Positions 39,354-46,685 of a stretch of 64,000 nt of DNA are shown in pieces (position 1 is the stretch's first letter; every line of letters starts with the position of its first letter). The stretch comes from Actinomycetes bacterium (GTDB lineage Bacteria > Actinomycetota > Acidimicrobiia > Acidimicrobiales > RAAP-2). The stretch spans positions 1 to 64,000 of the forward strand of contig JAJYSP010000006.1 in assembly GCA_021793515.1 (NCBI GenBank), in the 5' to 3' direction. Both the position numbers and the translations under genes were made by a program. Below the pieces are notes generated by a model. The model ran no database searches, was not told the DNA's origin, and saw only the letters and a list, made by a program, of their open reading frames with translations.

Positions 39354-40756
39354 GCGCCCACCTCCTGGGAATCGAGCTCCTCGTGGCCCTCGGCAAGCTC
39401 TTCCATCTCCGCCATCGACAGAATTGGAACGAAGCGGAACACGACGAGCAACAGCAACGGAATGGCTGCGGTCGCGGCGATCGTGATCGAGATCGGCACC
39501 CACGTGAAGTGATACGTGCCCCAGTTGCCGGCAAGGACGCCACCCTTGGCCAGTGGCGAGTTCACAAGCGGCTCGGTCGCCGGGGGGATGACGATGACGA
39601 GCCGCTTGATCCAGAGCGCGGCCACCACGAGGAACGAGGCGACCACGACACCACTGGTGGTGCGAAACCGTCGGAACATCATGATGAACAGAGGCGCGAT
39701 GCCCCCCGCGACGAAGTAGATCCAGAACGGTATGGCGTAGCGACCCGCAACGATCTGGTACACCCAGGCGGATGCCCCGGCCGTTCCCGAGTAGCCGTCG
39801 ATGAGGTACTCGGTGAAGGTGAGGTACAGGTACGCCGCACCGAAGGCGATCATCAAGAACCCGAGGCGCACGAAGTGCCGGGGGGTGACGAACGCCTCGA
39901 GGTGGAAGAGATTGCGCGACGCGGCGACCGTCAGCACGACGAGCGCGACACCCGAGTAGAGCGCCGCGACGACGAAGTAGACGGGCAGGATTGTCTCCAT
40001 GTAGCCGGCCCGCGAGGACGATGCGAACGCGAAGGACAGCACCGAGTGCACCGAGACCGCCATCGGAATGATCATGATGGCGATCAATCCGATCGCCCCA
40101 TTCAGACGACGCCGCTCGTACGGTGTGCCGCCGAAGCGGCCGACGAGGACGCGGTAGAGCGACTTGCGCACCTTGACTCGTGTCGACGGCGCCTCATCCT
40201 CGAAACGCTCGAGGGCGATCGCCGCGTCCGGGACGAGTGGCAGGTAGAAGAAGACGATCGTCGCGAGGAGGTACGTGCTCACGGCGAAGAAGTCCCAAAG
40301 GATCGGCGACGTGAGGTTCCAGTACGGGGGCCACACGAGCTCCCAGATCCGGCTCGGGTCACCCAGGTGCGGGATGATGAAGACCATCCCGATGGGCAAC
40401 GTGACCAGGGCGGTGGCTTCGGCGATCCTCGTCAGTGGTGCACGCCACCCGGCGTGGGTCAGACGAAGAATGGCCGACACCACGGCGCCGCCGTAGCTCA
40501 CCCCGATGAAGGTCACGAGGTTGGCCTCGTAGATCGCCCAGAAGGCGCCGTCGCTATAACCCGCCGTGCCCAGGCCGTTGGCGACCTGATAGACCCAGGC
40601 CGCGATGCCGCCCAGCACGATCACCGTCAACACCGCGATCGAGGGCCACCACCACCGGGGCGTCTCGAGCACCGGTCGCATCGCCGCCGCTCGAAGGTCG
40701 GCGTTCTGGGGCGCCGCTTGATCGCGCCCCACGTTTGGAATGATGACGTCAGTCAT
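39350..40756 (-). CDS. NrfD/PsrC/ActC-like integral membrane subunit
   Basis: 468 aa, about 10 TM; FWAIYEANLVTFIGVSYGGAVVSAILRL, PHLGDPSRIWELVWPPYW, SVHSVLSFAFASS resemble NrfD/ActC family motifs; next to a multi-Fe-S subunit. Confidence 0.82.
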   Translation of the reverse strand: MTDVIIPNVGRDQAAPQNADLRAAAMRPVLETPRWWWPSIAVLTVIVLGGIAAWVYQVANGLGTAGYSDGAFWAIYEANLVTFIGVSYGGAVVSAILRLTHAGWRAPLTRIAEATALVTLPIGMVFIIPHLGDPSRIWELVWPPYWNLTSPILWDFFAVSTYLLATIVFFYLPLVPDAAIALERFEDEAPSTRVKVRKSLYRVLVGRFGGTPYERRRLNGAIGLIAIMIIPMAVSVHSVLSFAFASSSRAGYMETILPVYFVVAALYSGVALVVLTVAASRNLFHLEAFVTPRHFVRLGFLMIAFGAAYLYLTFTEYLIDGYSGTAGASAWVYQIVAGRYAIPFWIYFVAGGIAPLFIMMFRRFRTTSGVVVASFLVVAALWIKRLVIVIPPATEPLVNSPLAKGGVLAGNWGTYHFTWVPISITIAATAAIPLLLLVVFRFVPILSMAEMEELAEGHEELDSQEVGA

Positions 40757-40778
40757 CGGTCCCCTCCAGTCATCCGCG

Positions 40779-41636
40779 TCACGACGCGCTCGGGTTGTTG
40801 TTCAGGTCCTGGCCGTGGCCGGGGATGTAGTACACGCGTGGGTGGGTGCCGTACTCCTCCTTGAAGACGACGGCGTCGTTCTCGGCGAGGTAGGTGGAGA
40901 TCTTCACCGTGTTACCCATGCCGTTGACCGCAGCGTCCGAGGTCAGGTCACCGAAGTAGATCACGCCCATCGGGCAGTGGGTCACACACTCGGGCAACTG
41001 ACCGGTGGGCAGCATGGCCGCGCACTCGATGCACTTGCCGACGGTGCCCTTTACCTGCGGCACGGGCCACTCGGGCTCCTGCTTGAACGGCTGGCGTGGT
41101 GCCGGGACCGGGTCTGACCAGTTGAAGTAGCGCGCGTCGTAGGGACAGGCGTTCATGCAGATGCGCGTCCCGATGCACTTGCTCTGATCGACGAGCGTCA
41201 GGCCCTCCGGGGTCCGGAAGTTCGCACCGACCGGACAGACCGGCACACACGCGGGGTCTTCGCACATCTGGCACGGACGAGGCATGAAGTAGTTCTCGCC
41301 GGCCGCGTTCTGCATCGTGTAGACGTTCATCCACGTCTGGTCCTCATGCAGGTAGTGGGCCGTCTGGCAGGCGGTCGTGCAGAGCTTGCAGCCGTTGCAC
41401 AGGCGCAAGTCGATAATCATGCACCACTGCTTCACCGGCCCGCTCGGCGTGGTCGTGGCCGGCTCGGAGGCGGCGGCGAGCGTCTCGGTCAGCGCGCCGA
41501 GCACCCCGACGCCCAGGCTGCCGAGAGCCGCGGCTCGAAGGAGTCCACGCCGGCCGATGGTGACGGCCGCGGCCGTCAACTCCTCGTGCTGCGCGTCGTC
41601 AGTCGCAACGATTTCGTTGTCGTGTTTCGTGGTCAT
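40779..41636 (-). CDS. Tat-exported ferredoxin-like protein with four Fe-S cluster motifs (NrfC/DmsB/ActB-like)
   Basis: GRRGLLRAAALGSLGVGVLGA Tat-like signal; CNGCKLCTTAC, CQMCEDPACVPVC, CIGTRICMNACPYDARYFNW, CIECAAMLPTGQLPECVTHCP. Confidence 0.88.
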   Translation of the reverse strand: MTTKHDNEIVATDDAQHEELTAAAVTIGRRGLLRAAALGSLGVGVLGALTETLAAASEPATTTPSGPVKQWCMIIDLRLCNGCKLCTTACQTAHYLHEDQTWMNVYTMQNAAGENYFMPRPCQMCEDPACVPVCPVGANFRTPEGLTLVDQSKCIGTRICMNACPYDARYFNWSDPVPAPRQPFKQEPEWPVPQVKGTVGKCIECAAMLPTGQLPECVTHCPMGVIYFGDLTSDAAVNGMGNTVKISTYLAENDAVVFKEEYGTHPRVYYIPGHGQDLNNNPSAS

Positions 41637-42373
41637 GCTGCTTCCACCTTGATCGAACCTTCCATCCACTTCATGGTCGACATCGCGCCGCCCATGCCAT
41701 TCGTGCCTGCGCCGCACGGGGCGTAGCACTGCCACGTGAAGGTCCCCGTCTTGGTGGGGACGAACGTTGCGACGACCGTCACCGACTTGCCGGTTGGCGC
41801 AGCGGGAATCGGCATGTTAAAACTCAGCCCGGGCACCGTGAAGGTGTGGGCCACGTTCGTGTCCGACACCGACGAGATCGCGTGGCCCGCGACCGTCTCC
41901 TGTCCGGTGGTCGAACCTTGGACCTTCGCGAACATCATCTGAGCGCCCATGAGCGGCGCCGTGCCGTCATCGAAACTGACGATCTTTACGGTGACGCGCT
42001 CGCCGACCTGCACGGTCCAGTCCGGGTTCGTGTATTGCGGCTGATCGCCAAAACCGGTCAGGGACCCCGTCACGATCTTCATCGTCTCGGTCACGTGGCC
42101 GTGCGGGACAATGGCCGCCGGCGGGTTCGAGCGGGTGAGTCGCGTCACGCCGGCGGCGATGCCACCGACCAACGCGACCGTGACGGCGAGTCCGACCAAA
42201 ATGCCGGCGATCGATCCGAGAACCACGCCACCGTTACGGGCGAACGTTGCAGGACGACGCCAACTCAGACGGCCGAGGCGGTCGAGCGGATCGAGAGCGC
42301 CGAGACGCGCGAGCGGACCCCGGGCGCTCTCACGCCCGGGGTCGTTCACGCCAGTGGTGTGGCGGTTACTCAT
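41633..42373 (-). CDS. Membrane-anchored CuA/Cox2-like cupredoxin, paralogue 1
   Basis: N-terminal TM anchor; NVAHTFTVPGLSFNMPIPAAPTGKSVTVVATFVPTKTGTFTWQCYAPCGAGTNGMGGAM resembles the Cox2 CuA region. ATG overlaps upstream stop (42371-42375). Confidence 0.75.
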   Translation of the reverse strand: MSNRHTTGVNDPGRESARGPLARLGALDPLDRLGRLSWRRPATFARNGGVVLGSIAGILVGLAVTVALVGGIAAGVTRLTRSNPPAAIVPHGHVTETMKIVTGSLTGFGDQPQYTNPDWTVQVGERVTVKIVSFDDGTAPLMGAQMMFAKVQGSTTGQETVAGHAISSVSDTNVAHTFTVPGLSFNMPIPAAPTGKSVTVVATFVPTKTGTFTWQCYAPCGAGTNGMGGAMSTMKWMEGSIKVEAA

Positions 42374-42939
42374 CAACTGACCTTGACCTTGCCCGTCATC
42401 CACCCGGTGGTCTTCATCGCGCCGTTCATACCGACGGTGCCCGTGCCACAGGGGGCGAAGCAGTTCCAGGTGAACGTGCCGGTCTTCTTAGCGATGAAGC
42501 TCGCCGTGACGACGATGCTCTTGCCGGTCGGAGCGACCGGGATCGGCATGTTAAAGCCCAGTCCGGTGATGGTGAAGGTGTGCGAGACGTTGATGTCCGA
42601 CACGTTGCTCACGGTCTTGCCGCCGGCGACTTCCTTGCCATTCAGCGTGCCCATGACCGACGTGTACTTCATGTACTTGCCCATGAGCGGCGCTGCGCCG
42701 TCGTCGTAGCTGATGATCTTGACGGTCACGGTCTGACCCTTGTGCACGGTCCAGGCCGAGTTGGTGATCTTCGGCTGCTCGCCGCTACCCGCCAGCTTGC
42801 CCGTGGTCAGGATCTTCATAACCTCGGTCACGTGGCTGGGTGTGGCCGCGCTCGCCGTGGCGCCACTGACGACACCGGCGCCCAGCACGGGTGCGATGAC
42901 GAGTGCCAGGGCTGCCGCCTTGGTCATTGGGTGCTTCAT
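42373..42939 (-). CDS. Exported CuA/Cox2-like cupredoxin, paralogue 2
   Basis: Signal peptide; NVSHTFTITGLGFNMPIPVAPTGKSIVVTASFIAKKTGTFTWNCFAPCGTGTVGMNGAM. Confidence 0.75.
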   Translation of the reverse strand: MKHPMTKAAALALVIAPVLGAGVVSGATASAATPSHVTEVMKILTTGKLAGSGEQPKITNSAWTVHKGQTVTVKIISYDDGAAPLMGKYMKYTSVMGTLNGKEVAGGKTVSNVSDINVSHTFTITGLGFNMPIPVAPTGKSIVVTASFIAKKTGTFTWNCFAPCGTGTVGMNGAMKTTGWMTGKVKVS

Positions 42940-42999
42940 CTCATGTCTCCTCTTGGTTGAGTACTGCGATCCCGCTCGAACGCCTTGTTCGCGCCGGTA

Positions 43000-43560
43000 C
43001 TACTTGACGTGAACCTCACCCGTCATCCAGCTCATGGTCGACATCGCGCCGGCCATACCGTTGGTGCCGCTGCCGCACGGGGCGTAGCAGTGCCAGACGA
43101 ACGTGCCGGTCTTCTTGGCAACGAAGCTCGCCGTGACGACGATGTGACCGCCAGTCGGTGCGACGGGGATCGGCATGTTGAAGCCGAGTCCGGGCACGGT
43201 GAAGGTGTGGGCGATGTTGATGTCGGACACGTTGGCGACCGGCTTGCCGTTGACGAGCTCCTTGCCGTTGAGCGTGCCCTTCACGTTCGCGTACGGCATG
43301 TACTTGCCCATGAGCGGCGCCGTGCCGTCATCGAAACTGACAATCTGGACGGTCACGGTCTGACCCTTTTGCACGGTCCAGGAGGCGTTGGTGATCTTCG
43401 GCCAACCCGGCTTGTGGTCCATCTTGCCGGTGATCAACCGCATGTGCTCGACCACGTGGGTCGGGGTCGCGGCCGCGGCACTCGTGCTCGTGAGTGACAC
43501 CGCAGCCAGTGGGGCGGCGGCTAGCAGCAACGCGGTCAACGTGGTAATCGGGCGCTTCAT
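43000..43560 (-). CDS. Exported CuA/Cox2-like cupredoxin, paralogue 3
   Basis: Signal peptide; NIAHTFTVPGLGFNMPIPVAPTGGHIVVTASFVAKKTGTFVWHCYAPCGSGTNGMAGAM. Confidence 0.75.
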   Translation of the reverse strand: MKRPITTLTALLLAAAPLAAVSLTSTSAAAATPTHVVEHMRLITGKMDHKPGWPKITNASWTVQKGQTVTVQIVSFDDGTAPLMGKYMPYANVKGTLNGKELVNGKPVANVSDINIAHTFTVPGLGFNMPIPVAPTGGHIVVTASFVAKKTGTFVWHCYAPCGSGTNGMAGAMSTMSWMTGEVHVK

Positions 43561-43614
43561 GTCAATGCTCCTTGTTGGTTTGGTTGGGGGGGTAGAACTT
43601 CGAACCGGTTCGAC

Positions 43615-44181
43615 TCAGGCGACCACGGTGACGTAGCCGCGCATGTAGCCGTTGTGCGCCATCGCCCACTTGTCACAGGGCAGGGCGCAGAACCACTGGA
43701 TGGTTCCCGGCTTGGTGGGCTTAATCGTGAAGTGGGTGATCGACGGCGACGAGGCGGTGCCCGCCGGGGCCACAGCACTCACGTTCAGGTCGGGCGACAT
43801 CCACGAATGCGACTGCACGTCGTAGTTGTAGATCGTGACGTCGTAGGTCTTGCCGACGGTCATGGTGAAGGTTCCTGGGACGAAGGCGTCATGGACCAAG
43901 CCATCGGGGCCCTTCACGCCACCGAGCGGCGGCGGGTTGATCTCGAGCTTCACCTGGACGGCGTTTGAGGCGCTCGCGGGTACGACGGCGCTGGTCGACG
44001 CGCCGGGGGCCGGGGTCGTGCCCGTCACCTTGTGCCAGATCGCGCCGGCGCCGGCGGTGATCGCAAAGACGACCGCCGCGACGATGACAATCCCCGCGAT
44101 CAAGTTCACCAGTCCGCGAACCCGATGTGTCTCTGCTCCGCCGTTACCTCGGTTCACCACGGTCGTTTCGCTGCTCATCAT
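43615..44181 (-). CDS. Membrane-anchored cupredoxin, divergent fourth member
   Basis: N-terminal TM; NYDVQSHSWMSPDLNVS and TKPGTIQWFCALPCDKWAMAHNGYMRGYVTV (His, Cys-x3-Cys-x6-His-x3-Met). Confidence 0.75.
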   Translation of the reverse strand: MMSSETTVVNRGNGGAETHRVRGLVNLIAGIVIVAAVVFAITAGAGAIWHKVTGTTPAPGASTSAVVPASASNAVQVKLEINPPPLGGVKGPDGLVHDAFVPGTFTMTVGKTYDVTIYNYDVQSHSWMSPDLNVSAVAPAGTASSPSITHFTIKPTKPGTIQWFCALPCDKWAMAHNGYMRGYVTVVA

Positions 44182-44277
44182 TCGCTCCTCCCGGCCACCA
44201 TCACGATGGTGATTCGGACCTTGACCATCCTTGGGCCGCGAGCGGAGACTTTCTAGAGAAATCCCTCGGGTCCGTCG

Positions 44278-44295
44278 TCCCGTGGAATCACGGGA
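44278..44295. repeat. Inverted repeat TCCCGTG-GAAT-CACGGGA in divergent promoter region
   Basis: Read directly; shares core CCGTGGAWTCACGG with the element at 44510-44523. Confidence 0.6.
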
Positions 44296-44509
44296 CGCGC
44301 GAGAGCCATCGCGACGTCGAGGCCGTCCTGTGCGTCGGTCGCGATGACGTCCGCGGACACGAGCGACTCGGTGCGCTCCTCGCGTGGATGGGCCTCACGA
44401 CGGCAGTGTCGCGAACGCCCGGTCGGTGGATCCCCGTTCGGGCCGCACGCCCGTACTCGCGTCGTGACGTCGGTCGTGGTCACAACACGTGCTTTTTCAG
44501 GTCTTTCGT

Positions 44510-44523
44510 CCGTGGATTCACGG
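44510..44523. repeat. Inverted repeat CCGTG-GATT-CACGG in divergent promoter region
   Basis: Read directly; about 35 nt upstream of the response-regulator start. Confidence 0.6.
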
Positions 44524-44558
44524 TAAAGACCGGGGGGACACTGCCGTAAGGTGATGTC

Positions 44559-45233
44559 GTGGCCGACACCGAAGTGGTCAATTCGAGGTCGATATCCGTC
44601 ATCGTGGTTGACGATCACGAGGTCGTGCGAGAAGGAACCCGCAAGATGCTCGAGCGAGACCCCGATATCGTGGTGGTCGACGAGGTGGGCTCGGTCCAGG
44701 ACGCCCTCGTGTCCGCGCGGCGATTGCGCCCCCGGCTCATGGTCATCGACGTCGAGTTGCCCGACGGCAGTGGCGTCGAGGTCGTGCGCGAAGTTGTGGC
44801 CGAGAAATTGCCGATCCGTTGCCTGATGCTCTCAGCCCACGACGACTACGTCTACTTCTCCGAGGCGCTCGCCGCGGGCGCCGGCGGTTACCTCTTGAAG
44901 ACCGCGAGTGCGGCGGAATTCGTGGCCGCGGCCCGGACCGTCTCGGTGGGCGGCACGGTCATCGACGGCTCGCTCTCGCACCGGCTCGCCGGTCGGCGTC
45001 AACCACCCGAAGAGGAGCTGATTCACCGGCTCACGGCGCGCGAGCTCGACGTCATCGCCGCCCTCGTGCGGGGCCGCTCCAACAAGGAGATCGCCCTAGA
45101 ACTCGGCATCGGACTGCGCACCATCGAGAGTTACGTCTCGGCGATCCTCAACAAGCTGGGCGTGCGCTCACGAACCGAAGCGACGATCTTCGCGATCGAA
45201 CACCACCTCGCGTCACCCAAACCGAGCAAGTGA
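44559..45233 (+). CDS. NarL/LuxR-family response regulator
   Basis: SVIVVDDHEVVREGTRKMLERDPDI, LMVIDVELPDGSG, GAGGYLLKTASAAEFV, LTARELDVIAALVRGRSNKEIALELGIGLRTIESYVSAILNKLGVRSRTEA. Confidence 0.94.
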   Translation: MADTEVVNSRSISVIVVDDHEVVREGTRKMLERDPDIVVVDEVGSVQDALVSARRLRPRLMVIDVELPDGSGVEVVREVVAEKLPIRCLMLSAHDDYVYFSEALAAGAGGYLLKTASAAEFVAAARTVSVGGTVIDGSLSHRLAGRRQPPEEELIHRLTARELDVIAALVRGRSNKEIALELGIGLRTIESYVSAILNKLGVRSRTEATIFAIEHHLASPKPSK

Positions 45234-46669
45234 GTACGCCCAACCCCCGTATCCCGATCCGTGAGATCCTCGTGCGGGCACTGCACCCGCCCGTTCGCGA
45301 ATGGGCCTTTTGGGGCGTGCAGGCAATGGTGGTGTTCTGGGCCGTGATCCACGTGTGGGTCGACATGAGTAGCGCGTTGCACGGCAGCGTCCTGCCCTAC
45401 GGCGTGCCGATCGACCTGCTGCTGATCCCAGTCGGCTACGCCGCCCTGCGTTATGGCCTCTCCGGTTCGGCCGCCACCACCATCTGGGCGATCCTGCTGT
45501 GGATGCCCGACCTCCTGATCCCCGACGACCAGGGCCACTACCAGCAAGACCTCGTCCAACTCTTCGTCGTCACGGTGGTCGCACTCTTCGTTGGGCTCGA
45601 GATCGAGCGTGCCCACCTCGAACGGGCTCGCGCCGAGGTCGCCGAGGCCGAACGTCGCGTCGCCGAGCAGCACTACCACCGGCTCTTCGATGTGAACACG
45701 GCGCCGATCTTCCTGATCGATCCGTCGGGCACCGTGTTGGAGGCCAATCCCGCGGCGTTGCACCTGAGTGCCGGCGCGACGGCACGGCGGATCACCGACC
45801 TGTTCGATCTCGCCGACCACGACCTTGTCGAAGGCCGGACGAATCAGCTCACCATCCAGCAATCCGACGATGACGAGGAGCGCAACTTCCGCGTCTCAGT
45901 CACCAATTTCGAACCGAGCGCCGTTGGGCCGATTCGCCAGGTGGTCCTCGAGGACGTCACCGAGGAGTACCGCTCCGAGCGCGAGGCGCGAGCCTGGGCG
46001 ATCGAGGTCCTGCGGGCCCAAGAGGACGAGCGGCGTCGCATCGCCCGCGAAATCCACGACGACCCGCTGCAGCGTCTTCTCCAACTGGCCCGACGTCTCG
46101 AGGTCCTCGGCTCCCCGAGCGAGCAAATGGATGGTGACGAGCGCGTCGAGCAGTTCGTCACGGTGCGCGAAGAGTTGCTCAACGTCGTCGGGCACCTGCG
46201 CGAGGTCACCCGCGGACTGCACCCGGCCGGACTCGACCAACACGGGCTCGTCGCGGCGGTCCGTGGACTGCTCGTCGACCTCGAGGTCGACGAGGGCCTC
46301 GTCACCGACTTCATCGTCACCGGGGACATCGTCAGCGGTTCCCACGAGGCCGAGGTCGGGCTCTTTCGCATCGTTCAAGAGGCGGTGCGCAACGTCATCC
46401 GCCACGCCCGAGCGGCGAACCTCGTCGTGTCGATCCACTACGTGAAAGATTGCGCGCACGTCACGATCGTCGACGACGGCGTCGGCTTCGACGTGAGCCG
46501 CGACAGTCTCGTCTCGGGCAATCACCTTGGGATCTTGAGCATGCGCGAGCGCGCGAACCTCCTCGACGGTCACTGCGAGGTCACCTCGACGATCGGCGAG
46601 GGGACGACGGTCGAAGCCACCGTGCCGCTGCACCGCGTGGCGGTCGAGGCCATGGTCCGTCGCGACTGA
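45230..46669 (+). CDS. Membrane PAS sensor histidine kinase (HisKA_3/NarX-DegS type)
   Basis: N-terminal TM helices, PAS-like YHRLFDVNTAPIFLIDPSGTVLEANPAAL, RRRIAREIHDDPLQRLLQLARRLEVL, HATPase_c EAVRNVIRHARAANLVVSI, DDGVGFD; GTGA overlap with the regulator gene. Confidence 0.92.
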   Translation: MSTPNPRIPIREILVRALHPPVREWAFWGVQAMVVFWAVIHVWVDMSSALHGSVLPYGVPIDLLLIPVGYAALRYGLSGSAATTIWAILLWMPDLLIPDDQGHYQQDLVQLFVVTVVALFVGLEIERAHLERARAEVAEAERRVAEQHYHRLFDVNTAPIFLIDPSGTVLEANPAALHLSAGATARRITDLFDLADHDLVEGRTNQLTIQQSDDDEERNFRVSVTNFEPSAVGPIRQVVLEDVTEEYRSEREARAWAIEVLRAQEDERRRIAREIHDDPLQRLLQLARRLEVLGSPSEQMDGDERVEQFVTVREELLNVVGHLREVTRGLHPAGLDQHGLVAAVRGLLVDLEVDEGLVTDFIVTGDIVSGSHEAEVGLFRIVQEAVRNVIRHARAANLVVSIHYVKDCAHVTIVDDGVGFDVSRDSLVSGNHLGILSMRERANLLDGHCEVTSTIGEGTTVEATVPLHRVAVEAMVRRD

Positions 46670-46685
46670 TCGCGTCGGTGGTCGC

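Noticed and set aside
39311-40864. 517-aa plus-strand ORF opposite the NrfD-like gene
   Set aside because: Extremely Asp/Glu/Arg/His-rich, lacks any recognisable domain; mirrors the hydrophobic codons of the NrfD-like membrane protein.
41725-41745. CCACGTGAAG as a possible parS half-site (also near 29075 and 39503)
   Set aside because: Only the CACGTG core and GAA match; full TGTTTCACGTGAAACA was not found anywhere in the window.
44253-44618. 121-aa minus-strand ORF spanning the divergent promoter region of the redox operon
   Set aside because: Overlaps the response-regulator start and two palindromic elements; sequence has no domain-like features. More likely regulatory DNA.
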